In this document: one piece after another, positions 45,524 through 53,768 of the stretch
Layout: every line of letters starts with the position of its first letter
Position numbering within the stretch: the stretch's first letter is position 1
Assembly (NCBI GenBank): GCA_009360345.1
Contig: SPDP01000009.1
Location: 1-64,000, forward strand
DNA from: Alcaligenaceae bacterium SAGV5
GTDB taxonomy: Bacteria; Pseudomonadota; Gammaproteobacteria; Burkholderiales; Burkholderiaceae_B
Direction: 5' to 3'
DNA length: 64,000 nt
Notes under the pieces: generated by a model
The model's database searches: none
The model's input: the letters and a program-made list of their open reading frames with translations, nothing else
Told to the model about the DNA's origin: nothing
Made by a program: the position numbers and the translations under genes

Positions 45524-46666
45524 TCAACGCGTCGTGGCGGTTTTTTCCCAGATGTCGGTCTCGCCTTCCAGCGGGCGCTGCAGTGAACGCTCCGGGATCT
45601 CCCAGATGATGAGGCGGGGAGGCGTGCCGCGGAACTCGTCGCTCTTGAAATAGGCTCGCGCGGCGCCGGCGAATTCGCCGCCGTCCCGGGCGAAGTTGAC
45701 CACGCGGGTCTGCAGCGCGGCTTCCAGGAAGGGGACGAAGTTCGAGTTGCGCGAGTAGGACGTACCGATCAAGGCCACCCGTGGCAGGTCGGTGTCGCCG
45801 AACAGGTCGTCCTCGCTGGCCGGGGCGGCGGTGGCCGCCACGGGCGCGAAGGCCGTGCGCGGTTCCAGGTCCGGGGCCGGCAGCAACGCGGTCGGCAGCC
45901 AGTCTATGCCGGCCAGCCTGATCAGGTCGCCCTCCAGCGGTTCCAGGTTGCCGCGCGTGACGGTGAAGGCCTGGCGCGGTTGCAGCCGCTCGGATGCCGC
46001 CGGCAGCGCGCGGGCGGCCGCGGCGATGGCGTCCGCCGCCGCTTCGGCGCCGGCCTCGTTCCAATGGGTATCCGTGCGCAGGAATCCCGGTACGGGCAGC
46101 CTGCGCAGCGCCGATTCCAGGTCCACGGTCCGCACGCCGGCGGCCCGCAGGGCTTCGTTCCAGTCGCGAAGGCGCCCCTCCAGCGCGGCCGGACGATAGA
46201 CGCCGCAGCGTTCGCCGGCCGCGATTCGGGTCTTGTCGGGCACCGCGGCCACGAGCAACTCGATGCCGAGTCCGGCCAGTCGTGTCCGCAGCTCCGCGAC
46301 TTCCCGGGCGCGCGCCCGCATGGCATCGTCGCCGCCGGCGTGCGGCTCCAGTTCGTCGACCAGGAACAGCCAGTCCGGGCAGCCCTGCCGCACGCGCGGG
46401 CCCAGGTCGCCCACGGCCAGCCAGCTGACGCCGCGTTCCAGGCTGGCCGATCGGGCCGGCAGCGGCGTCTTGGCCATGGTGTCGGCGATCTCGGCGGTGA
46501 CCCGTCCCGCCAGGAAGCCTGGCCAGTCCGGCGCGCTGCGGGTAAGCGGCAATCGTTCCACCAGCAGGCCGTACCCGTTGGACAGCAGGCCCGCCGCCAG
46601 CATGGCGGCCATGACGCAGCCCGCGAGCGCGTAGCGCGGGCCGGAGCGGGAAGAGGTCTTGTCCAT
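45524..46666 (-). CDS. wssI: AlgJ/AlgX-like (WssI-type) polysaccharide O-acetyltransferase
   Basis: Protein of 380 residues with one N-terminal membrane anchor (GCVMAAMLAAGLLSNGYGLL) and a periplasmic SGNH-like domain. Signature pieces are the acidic/His site FLRTDTHWNEAGAEAAADAI and the nucleophile serine in RVALIGTSYSRNSNFVPFLE. It accepts acetyl from the MBOAT partner and transfers it to the exported polymer. The ATG overlaps the MBOAT stop (TGATG). Gene order matches wssI of the Pseudomonas wss cluster. It is last in the operon here. Confidence 0.85.
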   Translation of the reverse strand: MDKTSSRSGPRYALAGCVMAAMLAAGLLSNGYGLLVERLPLTRSAPDWPGFLAGRVTAEIADTMAKTPLPARSASLERGVSWLAVGDLGPRVRQGCPDWLFLVDELEPHAGGDDAMRARAREVAELRTRLAGLGIELLVAAVPDKTRIAAGERCGVYRPAALEGRLRDWNEALRAAGVRTVDLESALRRLPVPGFLRTDTHWNEAGAEAAADAIAAAARALPAASERLQPRQAFTVTRGNLEPLEGDLIRLAGIDWLPTALLPAPDLEPRTAFAPVAATAAPASEDDLFGDTDLPRVALIGTSYSRNSNFVPFLEAALQTRVVNFARDGGEFAGAARAYFKSDEFRGTPPRLIIWEIPERSLQRPLEGETDIWEKTATTR

Positions 46667-48075
46667 CAGAACTGGAAGTAGAGGAAAGGGACCGCGCCGC
46701 GGCTGGCGATCAGCGAGAAGCCCAGCAGGAAGCCGGCCACCGGCCAGGCGCCGTCCCAGGCGCGCAGCAGTGCCGGCCGGCCGTCGCGCGCCAGCCAGGC
46801 TTCGACCGCCGGATAGACGACGCACAGCACGCCCAGGACCATGGCCATCACGTGGGCGGGCCTGAGCTGGACGCGCAGGGCATCGCCCAGCGCGTAGCCG
46901 TTCAGGCCGAACTGGCCGGCATACATGTCCAGGGCGGAGCCGAACGAGTGTGCCCGGAACAGCGTCCAGGCGAGCATGACGAACAGCAGGGTCAGTACCC
47001 GCGACAGCACGGCGGGCGGCGCGGGCAGCGAGGCATGGCCCCACAGCCGGGTGCCCGCCAGGGCCAGGCCGTGGGCGGTGCCCCACAGCAGGTAGTTCCA
47101 GTTGTCGCCGCCGTGCCAGAGGCCCGCGATGGCCATGGTCAGCAGCAGGTTGACGTAGGTGCGCACCTCGCCCTTGCGGTTGCCGCCCAGAGGGATGTAG
47201 AGATAATCGCGCAGCCAGCTCGACAGCGACAGGTGCCAGCGGCGCCAGAAGTCCTGGATGCTGGAGGCCAGGTAGGGATGGTTGAAGTTCTCTGGGAAAT
47301 GGAAGCCCAGCATCAGGCCCAGGCCGATGGCCATGGCGCTATAGCCGGCGAAGTCGAAGAACAGTTGCAGGCTGTAGGCGAAGCAGCCCAGCCAGGCATC
47401 CAGGAAGGTGGGGGCGGACAGGGAGAATGCAGTCTGCACCAGGGGCGAGAGCGTATCGGCGATCAGCACCTTCATGCCGAAGCCGATCATGAAGCGGCGC
47501 GCGCCCTGCGTGAACTGGGGCCAGTCGACGGTGCGTTCGCGCAGCTCGCGCGCCACCCAGTCGTAGCGGATGATGGGGCCCGCGATCAGGTGCACGAACA
47601 TGGCCTGGTAGGCGCCGAAGTTCACCAGGCTGCGGTCGGCCGGCACGACGCGGCGCTGCACGTCGATCAGGTAGGAAATCGACTGCAGCACGATGAAGGA
47701 CAGGCCGATGGGCAACGCGATCTTCTGCCAGGGAACGGGCATCGCGCCGCTCCACGACAGGACCTGGTTGAAGGTCTCGACCAGGATGTTGGCGTATTTG
47801 TACCAGCACAGGACGGACAGGTTGATCGTGATGAACGCCGCCAGCATCAGCATGCGCTGGCGCTCGGTGCGGGTGCTGTCTATGGCCATGCCGCCTATCC
47901 AGCCCACGAGGATGAGCGCGATGAACAACAACAGCAGCAGCGGACTCCACCAGCCGTAGAAAATCCAGCTGGAGAACATCAGCACGGCATTGCGCCAGGA
48001 TGCCGGCGAAGCCGCGTAGATGAGCAGAAAGAGCGGCAGGAACAGCGTAAGGAATTCCAGCGACGCAAAAACCAT
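46666..48075 (-). CDS. wssH: MBOAT-family O-acyltransferase (AlgI/WssH-like)
   Basis: Polytopic membrane protein of 469 residues. It contains YLASSIQDFWRRWHLSLSSW, LRDYLYIPLGGNRKGE and the catalytic histidine in IAGLWHGGDNWNYLLWGTAH, hallmarks of AlgI-type MBOAT enzymes that move acetyl groups across the inner membrane. It is the acetyl-export subunit for cellulose acetylation in the wss-like operon. Confidence 0.93.
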   Translation of the reverse strand: MVFASLEFLTLFLPLFLLIYAASPASWRNAVLMFSSWIFYGWWSPLLLLLFIALILVGWIGGMAIDSTRTERQRMLMLAAFITINLSVLCWYKYANILVETFNQVLSWSGAMPVPWQKIALPIGLSFIVLQSISYLIDVQRRVVPADRSLVNFGAYQAMFVHLIAGPIIRYDWVARELRERTVDWPQFTQGARRFMIGFGMKVLIADTLSPLVQTAFSLSAPTFLDAWLGCFAYSLQLFFDFAGYSAMAIGLGLMLGFHFPENFNHPYLASSIQDFWRRWHLSLSSWLRDYLYIPLGGNRKGEVRTYVNLLLTMAIAGLWHGGDNWNYLLWGTAHGLALAGTRLWGHASLPAPPAVLSRVLTLLFVMLAWTLFRAHSFGSALDMYAGQFGLNGYALGDALRVQLRPAHVMAMVLGVLCVVYPAVEAWLARDGRPALLRAWDGAWPVAGFLLGFSLIASRGAVPFLYFQF

Positions 48076-48108
48076 GAGAACGACCTGTGGGGGACTCGGG
48101 AGGCGGGG

Positions 48109-48762
48109 TCAGCGGGTCAATGCGTCGTTGGCGAATAGCGTGCGGGAGCCCTGGGGACCGGGAACGACCAGGACCGTATAGCGCTGGCCGGCCTCGAGCG
48201 GCCCCAGGTCCTGGGCCGCGCCTTGCGGCTTGCCGTCGCAGGTCAGCTCCACGGACACCGCCACGGGGTTGATCAGGCGGCGCTTGGCCTGGCCCTGGCC
48301 GACGTTCTCGAAAATGCCGACATTGCGGCCGGCCGTGCGCAGCCCCGCCTGGCGGCATGCCGGGTCGGCGTTGTAGAGCGCCAGCGAGGCGCGCACGGCG
48401 TTGAAATCGTCGGGAGATTCCTTGATGACCACGGTGGCGCGCTTGTCCAGCGCGACCACGGTGGCGAATTCGCCCGGCTTGACCGTGACGGATACGGGCA
48501 GGCTCTGGCCGCTTGCGGCCAGGTTGCCCTTTACCGGCTTGCCGGCGGCCACGGGCATGAAGCCGGAGGCAGGCTTGTCCGCCGGCAGCGGCAGGGTCGC
48601 GCTGGTGCCGGATGCCTGGACCTCCAGCGGCCCGGACGTGGCGTTGACGAAGCGCACGAAGGCAGAGTCCTGGGCGGGTCCCGTCGGATAGAGCGCGATG
48701 CCGGCCGCGTGCGCGGTCAGCGCGGGCAGGCAGGCCAGGGCTGCGATCAGGGTGGATTTCAT
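48109..48762 (-). CDS. wssG: AlgF-like periplasmic acetylation protein (WssG-type)
   Basis: Protein of 217 residues with a signal peptide ending LTAHAAG. The mature part is beta-rich: IALYPTGPAQDSAFVRFVNA, VKPGEFATVVAL and YNADPACRQAGLRTAG match AlgF. AlgF is required for alginate acetylation as a periplasmic adaptor; the same role is inferred for cellulose here. The start overlaps the SGNH gene stop by 4 bp. Confidence 0.85.
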   Translation of the reverse strand: MKSTLIAALACLPALTAHAAGIALYPTGPAQDSAFVRFVNATSGPLEVQASGTSATLPLPADKPASGFMPVAAGKPVKGNLAASGQSLPVSVTVKPGEFATVVALDKRATVVIKESPDDFNAVRASLALYNADPACRQAGLRTAGRNVGIFENVGQGQAKRRLINPVAVSVELTCDGKPQGAAQDLGPLEAGQRYTVLVVPGPQGSRTLFANDALTR

Positions 48763-49421
48763 TTACCGGTGGCTCCCTTGGTTGCCGGCGCGTTGGCCAG
48801 CGCCTGCGTGATGGCCGCGCCCCACGCGTTGTAGCCGGCCTGGGTGAAGTGCTGGCCGTCCATCGTGGCCCACTGTCCGGGCTTGGCGAACTTCAGCGAG
48901 TCGATGTATTGGCAGGGCGGGACATTGGCCTCCAGGAACTTCGACATCAGTTGCACGCGGGGATAGGTCTTGCCGTATTTGCCGCCTTCGCTGCCCCAGG
49001 CCGGCCCCACCCACGCGCACTTGGTGTTGGTGGAGGAAATGGCCTTGACCAGCGAGGTCGTCTGCTGCCAGGCCCAGGTCTTGGGGAAATCCGGCTGGGT
49101 ATAGGCGGCCATCGTGTCGCCGAAGACCAGGACGACGAGGTCGGGTTTTTCCTTGGCGATCAACGTCGAAATGGGGACGGTCGTGGCGGCCTTGCCCTGC
49201 ACGACCGCCTTGGCGCTGCCGATGCGTTCGGCGCCGCCACAGGAGCCCGGCGTGGCGGTGAGCCACTCGGCGGGCGTCGAGCCGCACACGCCTATGGTGT
49301 GCACGCTCTTGGCGCCCTGCCGGAGCAGGCCATCGTGCAGCGACCCGATCAGGTAGCTGGGGGTGGCCAGGTGGCTGTCGCCGATGATGAGGATCGTCAG
49401 GCCCGCGATCAATGAAACCAT
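48759..49421 (-). CDS. wssF: SGNH/GDSL-type hydrolase or acetyltransferase (WssF-like)
   Basis: Protein of 220 residues with an N-terminal membrane or signal segment (MVSLIAGLTILI). Block I is ILIIGDSHLATPSYLIG (nucleophile Ser in GDSH), block III VVLVFGDTMAAYTQPD, and the C-terminal Asp/His pair MDGQHFTQAGYNAWGA. It lies directly downstream of bcsC as wssF does in the Pseudomonas fluorescens wss cluster. It is likely an acetyl-handling enzyme acting in the periplasm. Confidence 0.8.
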   Translation of the reverse strand: MVSLIAGLTILIIGDSHLATPSYLIGSLHDGLLRQGAKSVHTIGVCGSTPAEWLTATPGSCGGAERIGSAKAVVQGKAATTVPISTLIAKEKPDLVVLVFGDTMAAYTQPDFPKTWAWQQTTSLVKAISSTNTKCAWVGPAWGSEGGKYGKTYPRVQLMSKFLEANVPPCQYIDSLKFAKPGQWATMDGQHFTQAGYNAWGAAITQALANAPATKGATGK

Positions 49422-49461
49422 TTCGTACTCCGGTGATGCCTACAGCAGTCAGGTGATTCGG

Positions 49462-50741
49462 TTATTCGCTCGCGTAGGGCGAGGCGAAGGGGGGGACCGG
49501 CATGGGAACCGGTCCGGTCTGCGACTCGAGAGCGTAGCGCACATAGACGCCGCCCTTGTATTGCCGGTAGTCGCGCGCGTTGTCAATACTGAAATTGCCG
49601 CCCAGGAACCACTTGGGCGCGAGCTGGTATTCGGCGGCCAGCGCGAGGCCGTAGCCGATGCCGGTCTTGCTCTGGCCGGCGTAGCTGGCCTGGGTGCCGT
49701 AGGCCGCGGCGATGGCTTGCGCCTGGGCCTGGCGGACCGGGTCCGAGAAGTAGTTCACGGCGTCCTGCTTGATATGCTGCACGCCGATCGCGCCCTTGAC
49801 CTGATAGCTGAAGCGGCCCTGGCGTTCCGCCCACGCCAGCGGCACGCTGAGCGCGACGAAGCGTTGGGGGCTGAAGTAGCCGCCGCTGCCCACCGTGTAA
49901 TAGCCCAGGTTCTTGTCGTAGCCGAAGACGGTGAGGTCCAGGCCCGTCGTCAGGCTGCGGTTGGGTTCGCGGATGAGCTGCGTGTAGAAGCCCGCGCCGG
50001 CGGACAGCCGGCTGTTCGACTGCACGTTGTGACCGTTCAGGCTGTGCCAGCCCAAGCTGCCGTAGAAGCCGTAGCCGTCATAGTTCAGGCCGCCGCGCAG
50101 GCGTCCGCCGGTGGCCGTGACGCCGCCCCAGCTTTCCCCCGTCCGGCTGTCGCGCACCCCCGCGTAGGACAGGACCGTGTCCGTGACCGCGCGGCGCGAC
50201 GCTTCGACGCCATAGGACAGGCGCGGACCGTCTTCGTTGGCGACTTCGCCGTCGAAGCGGGCGCCGCCCACGACGTTCTGGTAGCGAAAGCCAAAAGGCG
50301 TGACGCCGAGGTCCAGCTTCAGCCCCGACAACTGGTAGCCCACGGCGACGCCCACGCCGCTGGCGTTCTGCGAGCCGGGCGCGCCGACGGCGCCCTGCTG
50401 CTGGGCGTTCGCCGCGGCCGGGCCGCCGCCGAACTGGCTGCTGGTCGGGAAGTCGCTGCCGACCGAGCCGGCGCGCAGCGTGACCGGGGTGGCCTGGACA
50501 TAGGCGCGGCCGTCGCCGACGGGGAAGTCCACGGTGACCGGGGTTTCCACGTCGAGCATGCGGCCCATGCCGCCCGCGCCGTTGTGCTGGCGCACGGTCG
50601 TGCCGACGGTGATGGTCGCGCTGCGGGCCTGCTGGATCGCGTCCAGTTCTTGTTCCAGCGTCCTGGGGGCCGCGGGCGCGGTGGAGGCCGTGGCCAGGTT
50701 GGCCTGCGAGGCGCTGGGCCGGCGGAAGGGGGAGGGCCTGG
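49462..50741 (-). CDS. bcsC: Cellulose synthase subunit BcsC, C-terminal outer-membrane barrel, 5' end missing
   Basis: About 426 codons remain. They hold the BcsC C-terminal domain: the region after the TPR part (RTLEQELDAIQQARSATITV), then barrel strands such as LDLGVTPFGFRYQNVVGGAR, LSYAGVRDSRTGESWGG and VGSGGYFSPQRFVALSVPLA. BcsC exports the cellulose chain through the outer membrane. The coding sequence is cut at 50741, where adapter-derived sequence begins, so the TPR region and the upstream bcsAB genes are not in this window. It heads the acetylation genes. Confidence 0.9.
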
Positions 50742-50788
50742 CTCTTATACACATCTCCGAGCCCACGAGACACTCGCTAATCTCGTAT
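50742..50788. other. Illumina Nextera adapter plus i7 index left in the assembly
   Basis: The segment reads as part of the Tn5 mosaic end (CTCTTATACACATCT, 50742-50756), the Nextera read-2 adapter stem (CCGAGCCCACGAGAC, 50757-50771), an 8-base index (ACTCGCTA, 50772-50779) and the start of the flow-cell primer (ATCTCGTAT, 50780-50788). This is synthetic. The peptides it produces (for example SWARRCV, MGSEMCIRA) are typical adapter translations. It joins two genes that are each truncated at this point. Confidence 0.96.
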
Positions 50789-51032
50789 CGACAGAGGGGG
50801 GCGCGGCGCGGTCCGTGCCCAAGGCGTCGGCGGCTCGCTGCTGTTGGACTTGCATGGCATGCACGGCTCTTTCGCGGGCCTGGATGGCGCGTTGTCGTCT
50901 TGCCTGTGCCTGGTCAGGGGAAATCGGCGGAGGGGAAGGCGAGTCTGTCCGGTGCTGGTGTCGCACGGAGACGGCTTCCGGCACCGGCGTGTCGTGAACT
51001 GGACTCGGAGAGCGTGGGATGGAGTTGGGCAC
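50789..51032 (-). CDS. N-terminal fragment of a paralogue of the TALE-like repeat protein
   Basis: About 81 native residues from a GTG start at 51032. SIPRSPSPVHDTPVPEA and RTDSPSPPPISPDQAQARRQ align closely with the N-terminus of the intact neighbour (ISRSPSPIHDMPGSEPA; LSPDQAQATRRRAIQAREN). Coding is cut by adapter sequence at 50788, so the repeat region, if any, lies on sequence not present here. It is in tandem with the intact paralogue, 46 bp away, same strand. Confidence 0.8.
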
Positions 51033-51078
51033 GAGTTTTTTCCAGAGGGCGAGAGCCGGGGGAGGGAGGTGCCCGGGC

Positions 51079-52323
51079 CTAGTTCGGCGGGTTGCGGGCC
51101 ACGTTAGCCATGTTTGCCAGGATTTGGTGGCCGTTGAGGCGCGATGCGTACTGGGCTATTTCCGTCAGGGACAGGCCCAGGCTCCTGCGGATGTCCGGCG
51201 TGCATTGGGCCATGGCTTCCAGGTGGAGGTGGCCATCCTGTTTTGCCGCGGCCACGCCAATCAGATCGTCCGAAAAACCGAGCCTGCGAAGCTCCGGCGT
51301 CCACTGGGCCATGCCCTCCAGATTGCGGGCGTTGCCCGGGGACGAGGCGGCAGCGGTGATATGGTCGAACGGAAATCCCAATGCGCGAAGGGCCGGCGCC
51401 CAATCGTTCATGGCTTTCAGATTGAGGGGGCCGCCCGGGTGGACCGCGGCGAACGTAATGTAGTCGTCCGAAAACCCGTGCGCGCGAAGCGCCGGCGTCC
51501 AGGCGGCCATGGCTTCCAGGGCGATGCGGCCATTTGGGCGCGAGGCGGCCTCGGCAAGGTACTCGGTGTCGAATCCGTGCGAGGCAACGGCGGATATCTG
51601 TTCAGCCATGGCGCCGGCCCTTTCCAGGGGCAGGTCGTGCTCCCGAAGGTCCAGCGCCAGCCCGGCGGGTAACCCGCGAGGAAGGTGCATGGGTAGCCGC
51701 TGGGACAATGCCTCTGAGTAGGCGCGATACGCCTGCAATGGCAGGTCCGCGAGGTCGCCATCCGGGGTACGGATGCCGTAGGCCTCGGGCTGCTGGTGGT
51801 AGAGATCCAGTTGCTCCCTGAGTTGGTCGCATTCCTCTTGTGTGGCGGGAGGGGCGGCAAGTGCCATCAGGCGATCGCATGCCGCGATCAAATAAGGCTG
51901 CATCGCGCGGGCATTCCTGGCGGCGATGGCGGCTTCCTCGTCGAAATCAGGTACCCCGGTCTGTTCGCCGGCGGGTTCGGCTGGTGTCCTTTCCGCCGCG
52001 ACCGTGATGGGTCCCAGCAGGACCAGCGCACGCATCCGGGCCAGCGCGGCGGGCGTCACGGCGGTAGGGGCTTCCGTGTGGCCCGCGCCGAAGGCCGCGT
52101 CGGCTTGCTGCTGTTGGAGCTGGATGGCGCGCAAGGCGTTTTCGCGGGCCTGGATGGCTCGCCGCCGTGTCGCCTGTGCCTGGTCAGGGGAAAGTGGCGA
52201 CGGGGCCCTGGACAAGGGCGGCAGGGAAGGCGAGTCCGTGCGGGGGCGCCGCTCCGCCGAGGCGGGTTCCGACCCTGGCATGTCATGGATGGGACTTGGC
52301 GAACGCGAGATCGTGTTTGTCAT
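51079..52323 (-). CDS. TAL-effector-like repeat protein (divergent, BAT-like 33-residue repeats)
   Basis: Protein of 414 residues. There is no signal peptide; the N-terminus is rich in Ser, Pro and Arg (ISRSPSPIHD...RTDSPSLPPL), like many type III effectors. A helical Gln/Ala segment follows (45-80). Residues 218-414 are repeats of 33-34 residues with TALE/BAT spacing: hydrophobic helix 1, a loop at positions 12-15 ending in G15, L19, A21-M22, P27, L29-R30, G33. Positions 12-13 (the TALE base-reading pair) are RP, HP, SP, KQ and RL in repeats 1-5; Pro at 13 is unusual. Only about 5-6 repeats are present and the basic position 16 of TALEs is not conserved, so DNA binding is not assured. The fold assignment is from direct alignment by eye. 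Confidence 0.72.
   Translation of the reverse strand: MTNTISRSPSPIHDMPGSEPASAERRPRTDSPSLPPLSRAPSPLSPDQAQATRRRAIQARENALRAIQLQQQQADAAFGAGHTEAPTAVTPAALARMRALVLLGPITVAAERTPAEPAGEQTGVPDFDEEAAIAARNARAMQPYLIAACDRLMALAAPPATQEECDQLREQLDLYHQQPEAYGIRTPDGDLADLPLQAYRAYSEALSQRLPMHLPRGLPAGLALDLREHDLPLERAGAMAEQISAVASHGFDTEYLAEAASRPNGRIALEAMAAWTPALRAHGFSDDYITFAAVHPGGPLNLKAMNDWAPALRALGFPFDHITAAASSPGNARNLEGMAQWTPELRRLGFSDDLIGVAAAKQDGHLHLEAMAQCTPDIRRSLGLSLTEIAQYASRLNGHQILANMANVARNPPN
51082..51672 (-). repeat. Tandem 33-residue repeat region of the TALE-like protein
   Basis: Repeat boundaries in protein residues: R0 218-250 (degenerate), R1 251-283, R2 284-316, R3 317-349, R4 350-383 (34 residues), R5 384-414 (final, incomplete). 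The DNA repeats are diverged, so they are old, unlike the near-identical repeats of Xanthomonas TALEs but like BAT and marine TALE-like proteins. Confidence 0.8.
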
Positions 52324-52526
52324 GGGCGCTTTCAGGGTGGCAAGGGGGGCCGGAACCAGCGGGGACGCATGGCCGGACGCACATGCGTGGCGCGGTGCTG
52401 GAGAAAAGTTTCGTCCTGGCGGGCCGCGGCGGTCCGCCGGGCCGGTCCGCGGCTCCGGGGATCCGCAAGGATTTCGGCTATCCTTGCCGGAATGCCATGT
52501 GGCGTGATTTTCGATGGAACCGGCCG

Positions 52527-52730
52527 ATGGCTACCGACAAAGACAATGATCCCGACCTGCAAGCCCTGATCCAGTGGTGCACCGAAGTCGAGGAGCTCCT
52601 GGTGGCGGCGGGCGCCAGCCGCGAAGAAGCCCAGGACTACATCGAGCAGGAAGCCGAGTGGTTCACCGACCAGTTCTACGAGGGACTGACGCCGGAGGAG
52701 GCCGCCAAGGCCAGCCTGAACGACCAGTAG
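52527..52730 (+). CDS. Small acidic conserved-type hypothetical protein
   Basis: 67 residues, MATDKDNDPDLQALIQWCTE onward, with two amphipathic helices (VEELLVAAGASREEAQDYIE) and an acidic character. There is no signal or membrane segment. It is upstream of and convergent with the LysR gene. The codon pattern is normal for the genome. The function is unknown; the frame is open upstream but only this part has balanced composition and a plausible start. Confidence 0.65.
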   Translation: MATDKDNDPDLQALIQWCTEVEELLVAAGASREEAQDYIEQEAEWFTDQFYEGLTPEEAAKASLNDQ

Positions 52731-52758
52731 GCCCTGACGAGGGGCAGGGCCCTGCGTA

Positions 52759-53649
52759 TCAGGGCCGGGCCGGCCGGATCAAGGCGATCAACTGGTCCGT
52801 GATCGGCTGCAGCGCCTGCCTGGGCCAGACCACGTGGATGGGGCGCTCGGGCAGGGGATGCACGACTTCCAGCATCTTCAGGATGCCGTTGCCGGCATGG
52901 CGCTGCGCGACCTGCCGCGGCATGACCGCCAGCATGGGAGTGCCCGGCAGGACGCTGGCGATGGCGTCGTAGGTCCGCGTCGCCACCCGGCAGGCGGGCG
53001 GCGGCACATCGTGGCGCTGCCAGTAGCGGTCGAACTCCAGGCGTGAAGGCGTACCGGGCGCCGGGGCGGCGAACGGATGCCGTGCCAGGACCTCGGGCGC
53101 GAGCGGCCCGTCCGGCATGCCCGGACCGGGCACGCCGCACACGAACACGTTGCGGTCCAGGTAGAGCTGGCGCGCGAGCAGATTCGGCGGCATTTCCCCG
53201 AACAGCGACAGGATCGCCAGGTCCAGTTCCCCCCGTGCCAGGGTGGCGATCAGGGTCAGGCTGTCGTCTTCCCGCAGATCAATCTCGACCTCGTCGGCCA
53301 GGGCGCCGGCGGGACGATGCAGCAGGCTGGGCACGACCAGATCGAGGGCGCGCGGGATGCAGCCGACACGCAGGTGCCAGCGGCCGTCATGCGCCATATC
53401 CTGCAGCCGCCGCACGTCGGCCGCGACGCGGCGCGCCACCTGCTCGGCCAGGGCGCCCGCCGCCGTGGCGCGGCTGCCCTGGGACGATCGCTCGAACAGG
53501 CGCACGCCCATCCGTTCCTCGGCCTCCCGCAGCAGCCGCGACAGCGCCGGCTGGGAGGTTTCCAGGGCGATCGCGGCCTGGTGCAGCGATCCGGTCTCGG
53601 CGGTTGCGAGCACGGCGCGCAAGTGGCGTAGTTCCAGGGATTTGCTCAT
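52759..53649 (-). CDS. LysR-family transcriptional regulator
   Basis: Protein of 296 residues. The N-terminal helix-turn-helix is LRAVLATAETGSLHQAAIAL and SQPALSRLLREAEERMGVRL. The C-terminal periplasmic-binding-like effector domain includes HLRVGCIPRALDLVVPSLLH. It is divergent from the dehydratase operon and very probably its activator. A GATAT/ATATC palindrome lies between them. Confidence 0.93.
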   Translation of the reverse strand: MSKSLELRHLRAVLATAETGSLHQAAIALETSQPALSRLLREAEERMGVRLFERSSQGSRATAAGALAEQVARRVAADVRRLQDMAHDGRWHLRVGCIPRALDLVVPSLLHRPAGALADEVEIDLREDDSLTLIATLARGELDLAILSLFGEMPPNLLARQLYLDRNVFVCGVPGPGMPDGPLAPEVLARHPFAAPAPGTPSRLEFDRYWQRHDVPPPACRVATRTYDAIASVLPGTPMLAVMPRQVAQRHAGNGILKMLEVVHPLPERPIHVVWPRQALQPITDQLIALIRPARP

Positions 53650-53678
53650 GATAGGGCGAAGTGAAGGGATGCGAATCT

Positions 53679-53692
53679 GATATCGGTATATC
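53679..53692. promoter_or_regulatory. GATAT-N4-ATATC palindrome, candidate LysR site
   Basis: GATATCGGTATATC at 53679-53692, followed by related ATATC/GATAT-like half-sites to about 53715. It lies 30 bp from the LysR start codon and about 77 bp from the dehydratase start, a normal place for a LysR recognition site. Confidence 0.45.
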
Positions 53693-53768
53693 TCATATCC
53701 ATATCATTTTCAAATGATCCAGGCTTGCGTACGCTGACGGCATTCCAACCCATGCAAAGGGGCAAGTC

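Noticed and set aside
50745..50788. Peptide ends such as SWARRCV and MGSEMCIRA at the gene ends here
   Set aside because: They are translations of sequencing adapter, not protein sequence.
51079..51672. Alternative reading of the 33-residue repeats as leucine-rich, PPR, Sel1 or HEAT repeats
   Set aside because: The repeat length is 33 with a short Gly-containing loop at 12-15 and Pro at 27, which fits TALE/BAT spacing and does not fit LRR (20-29), PPR (35) or Sel1 (36-44) patterns.
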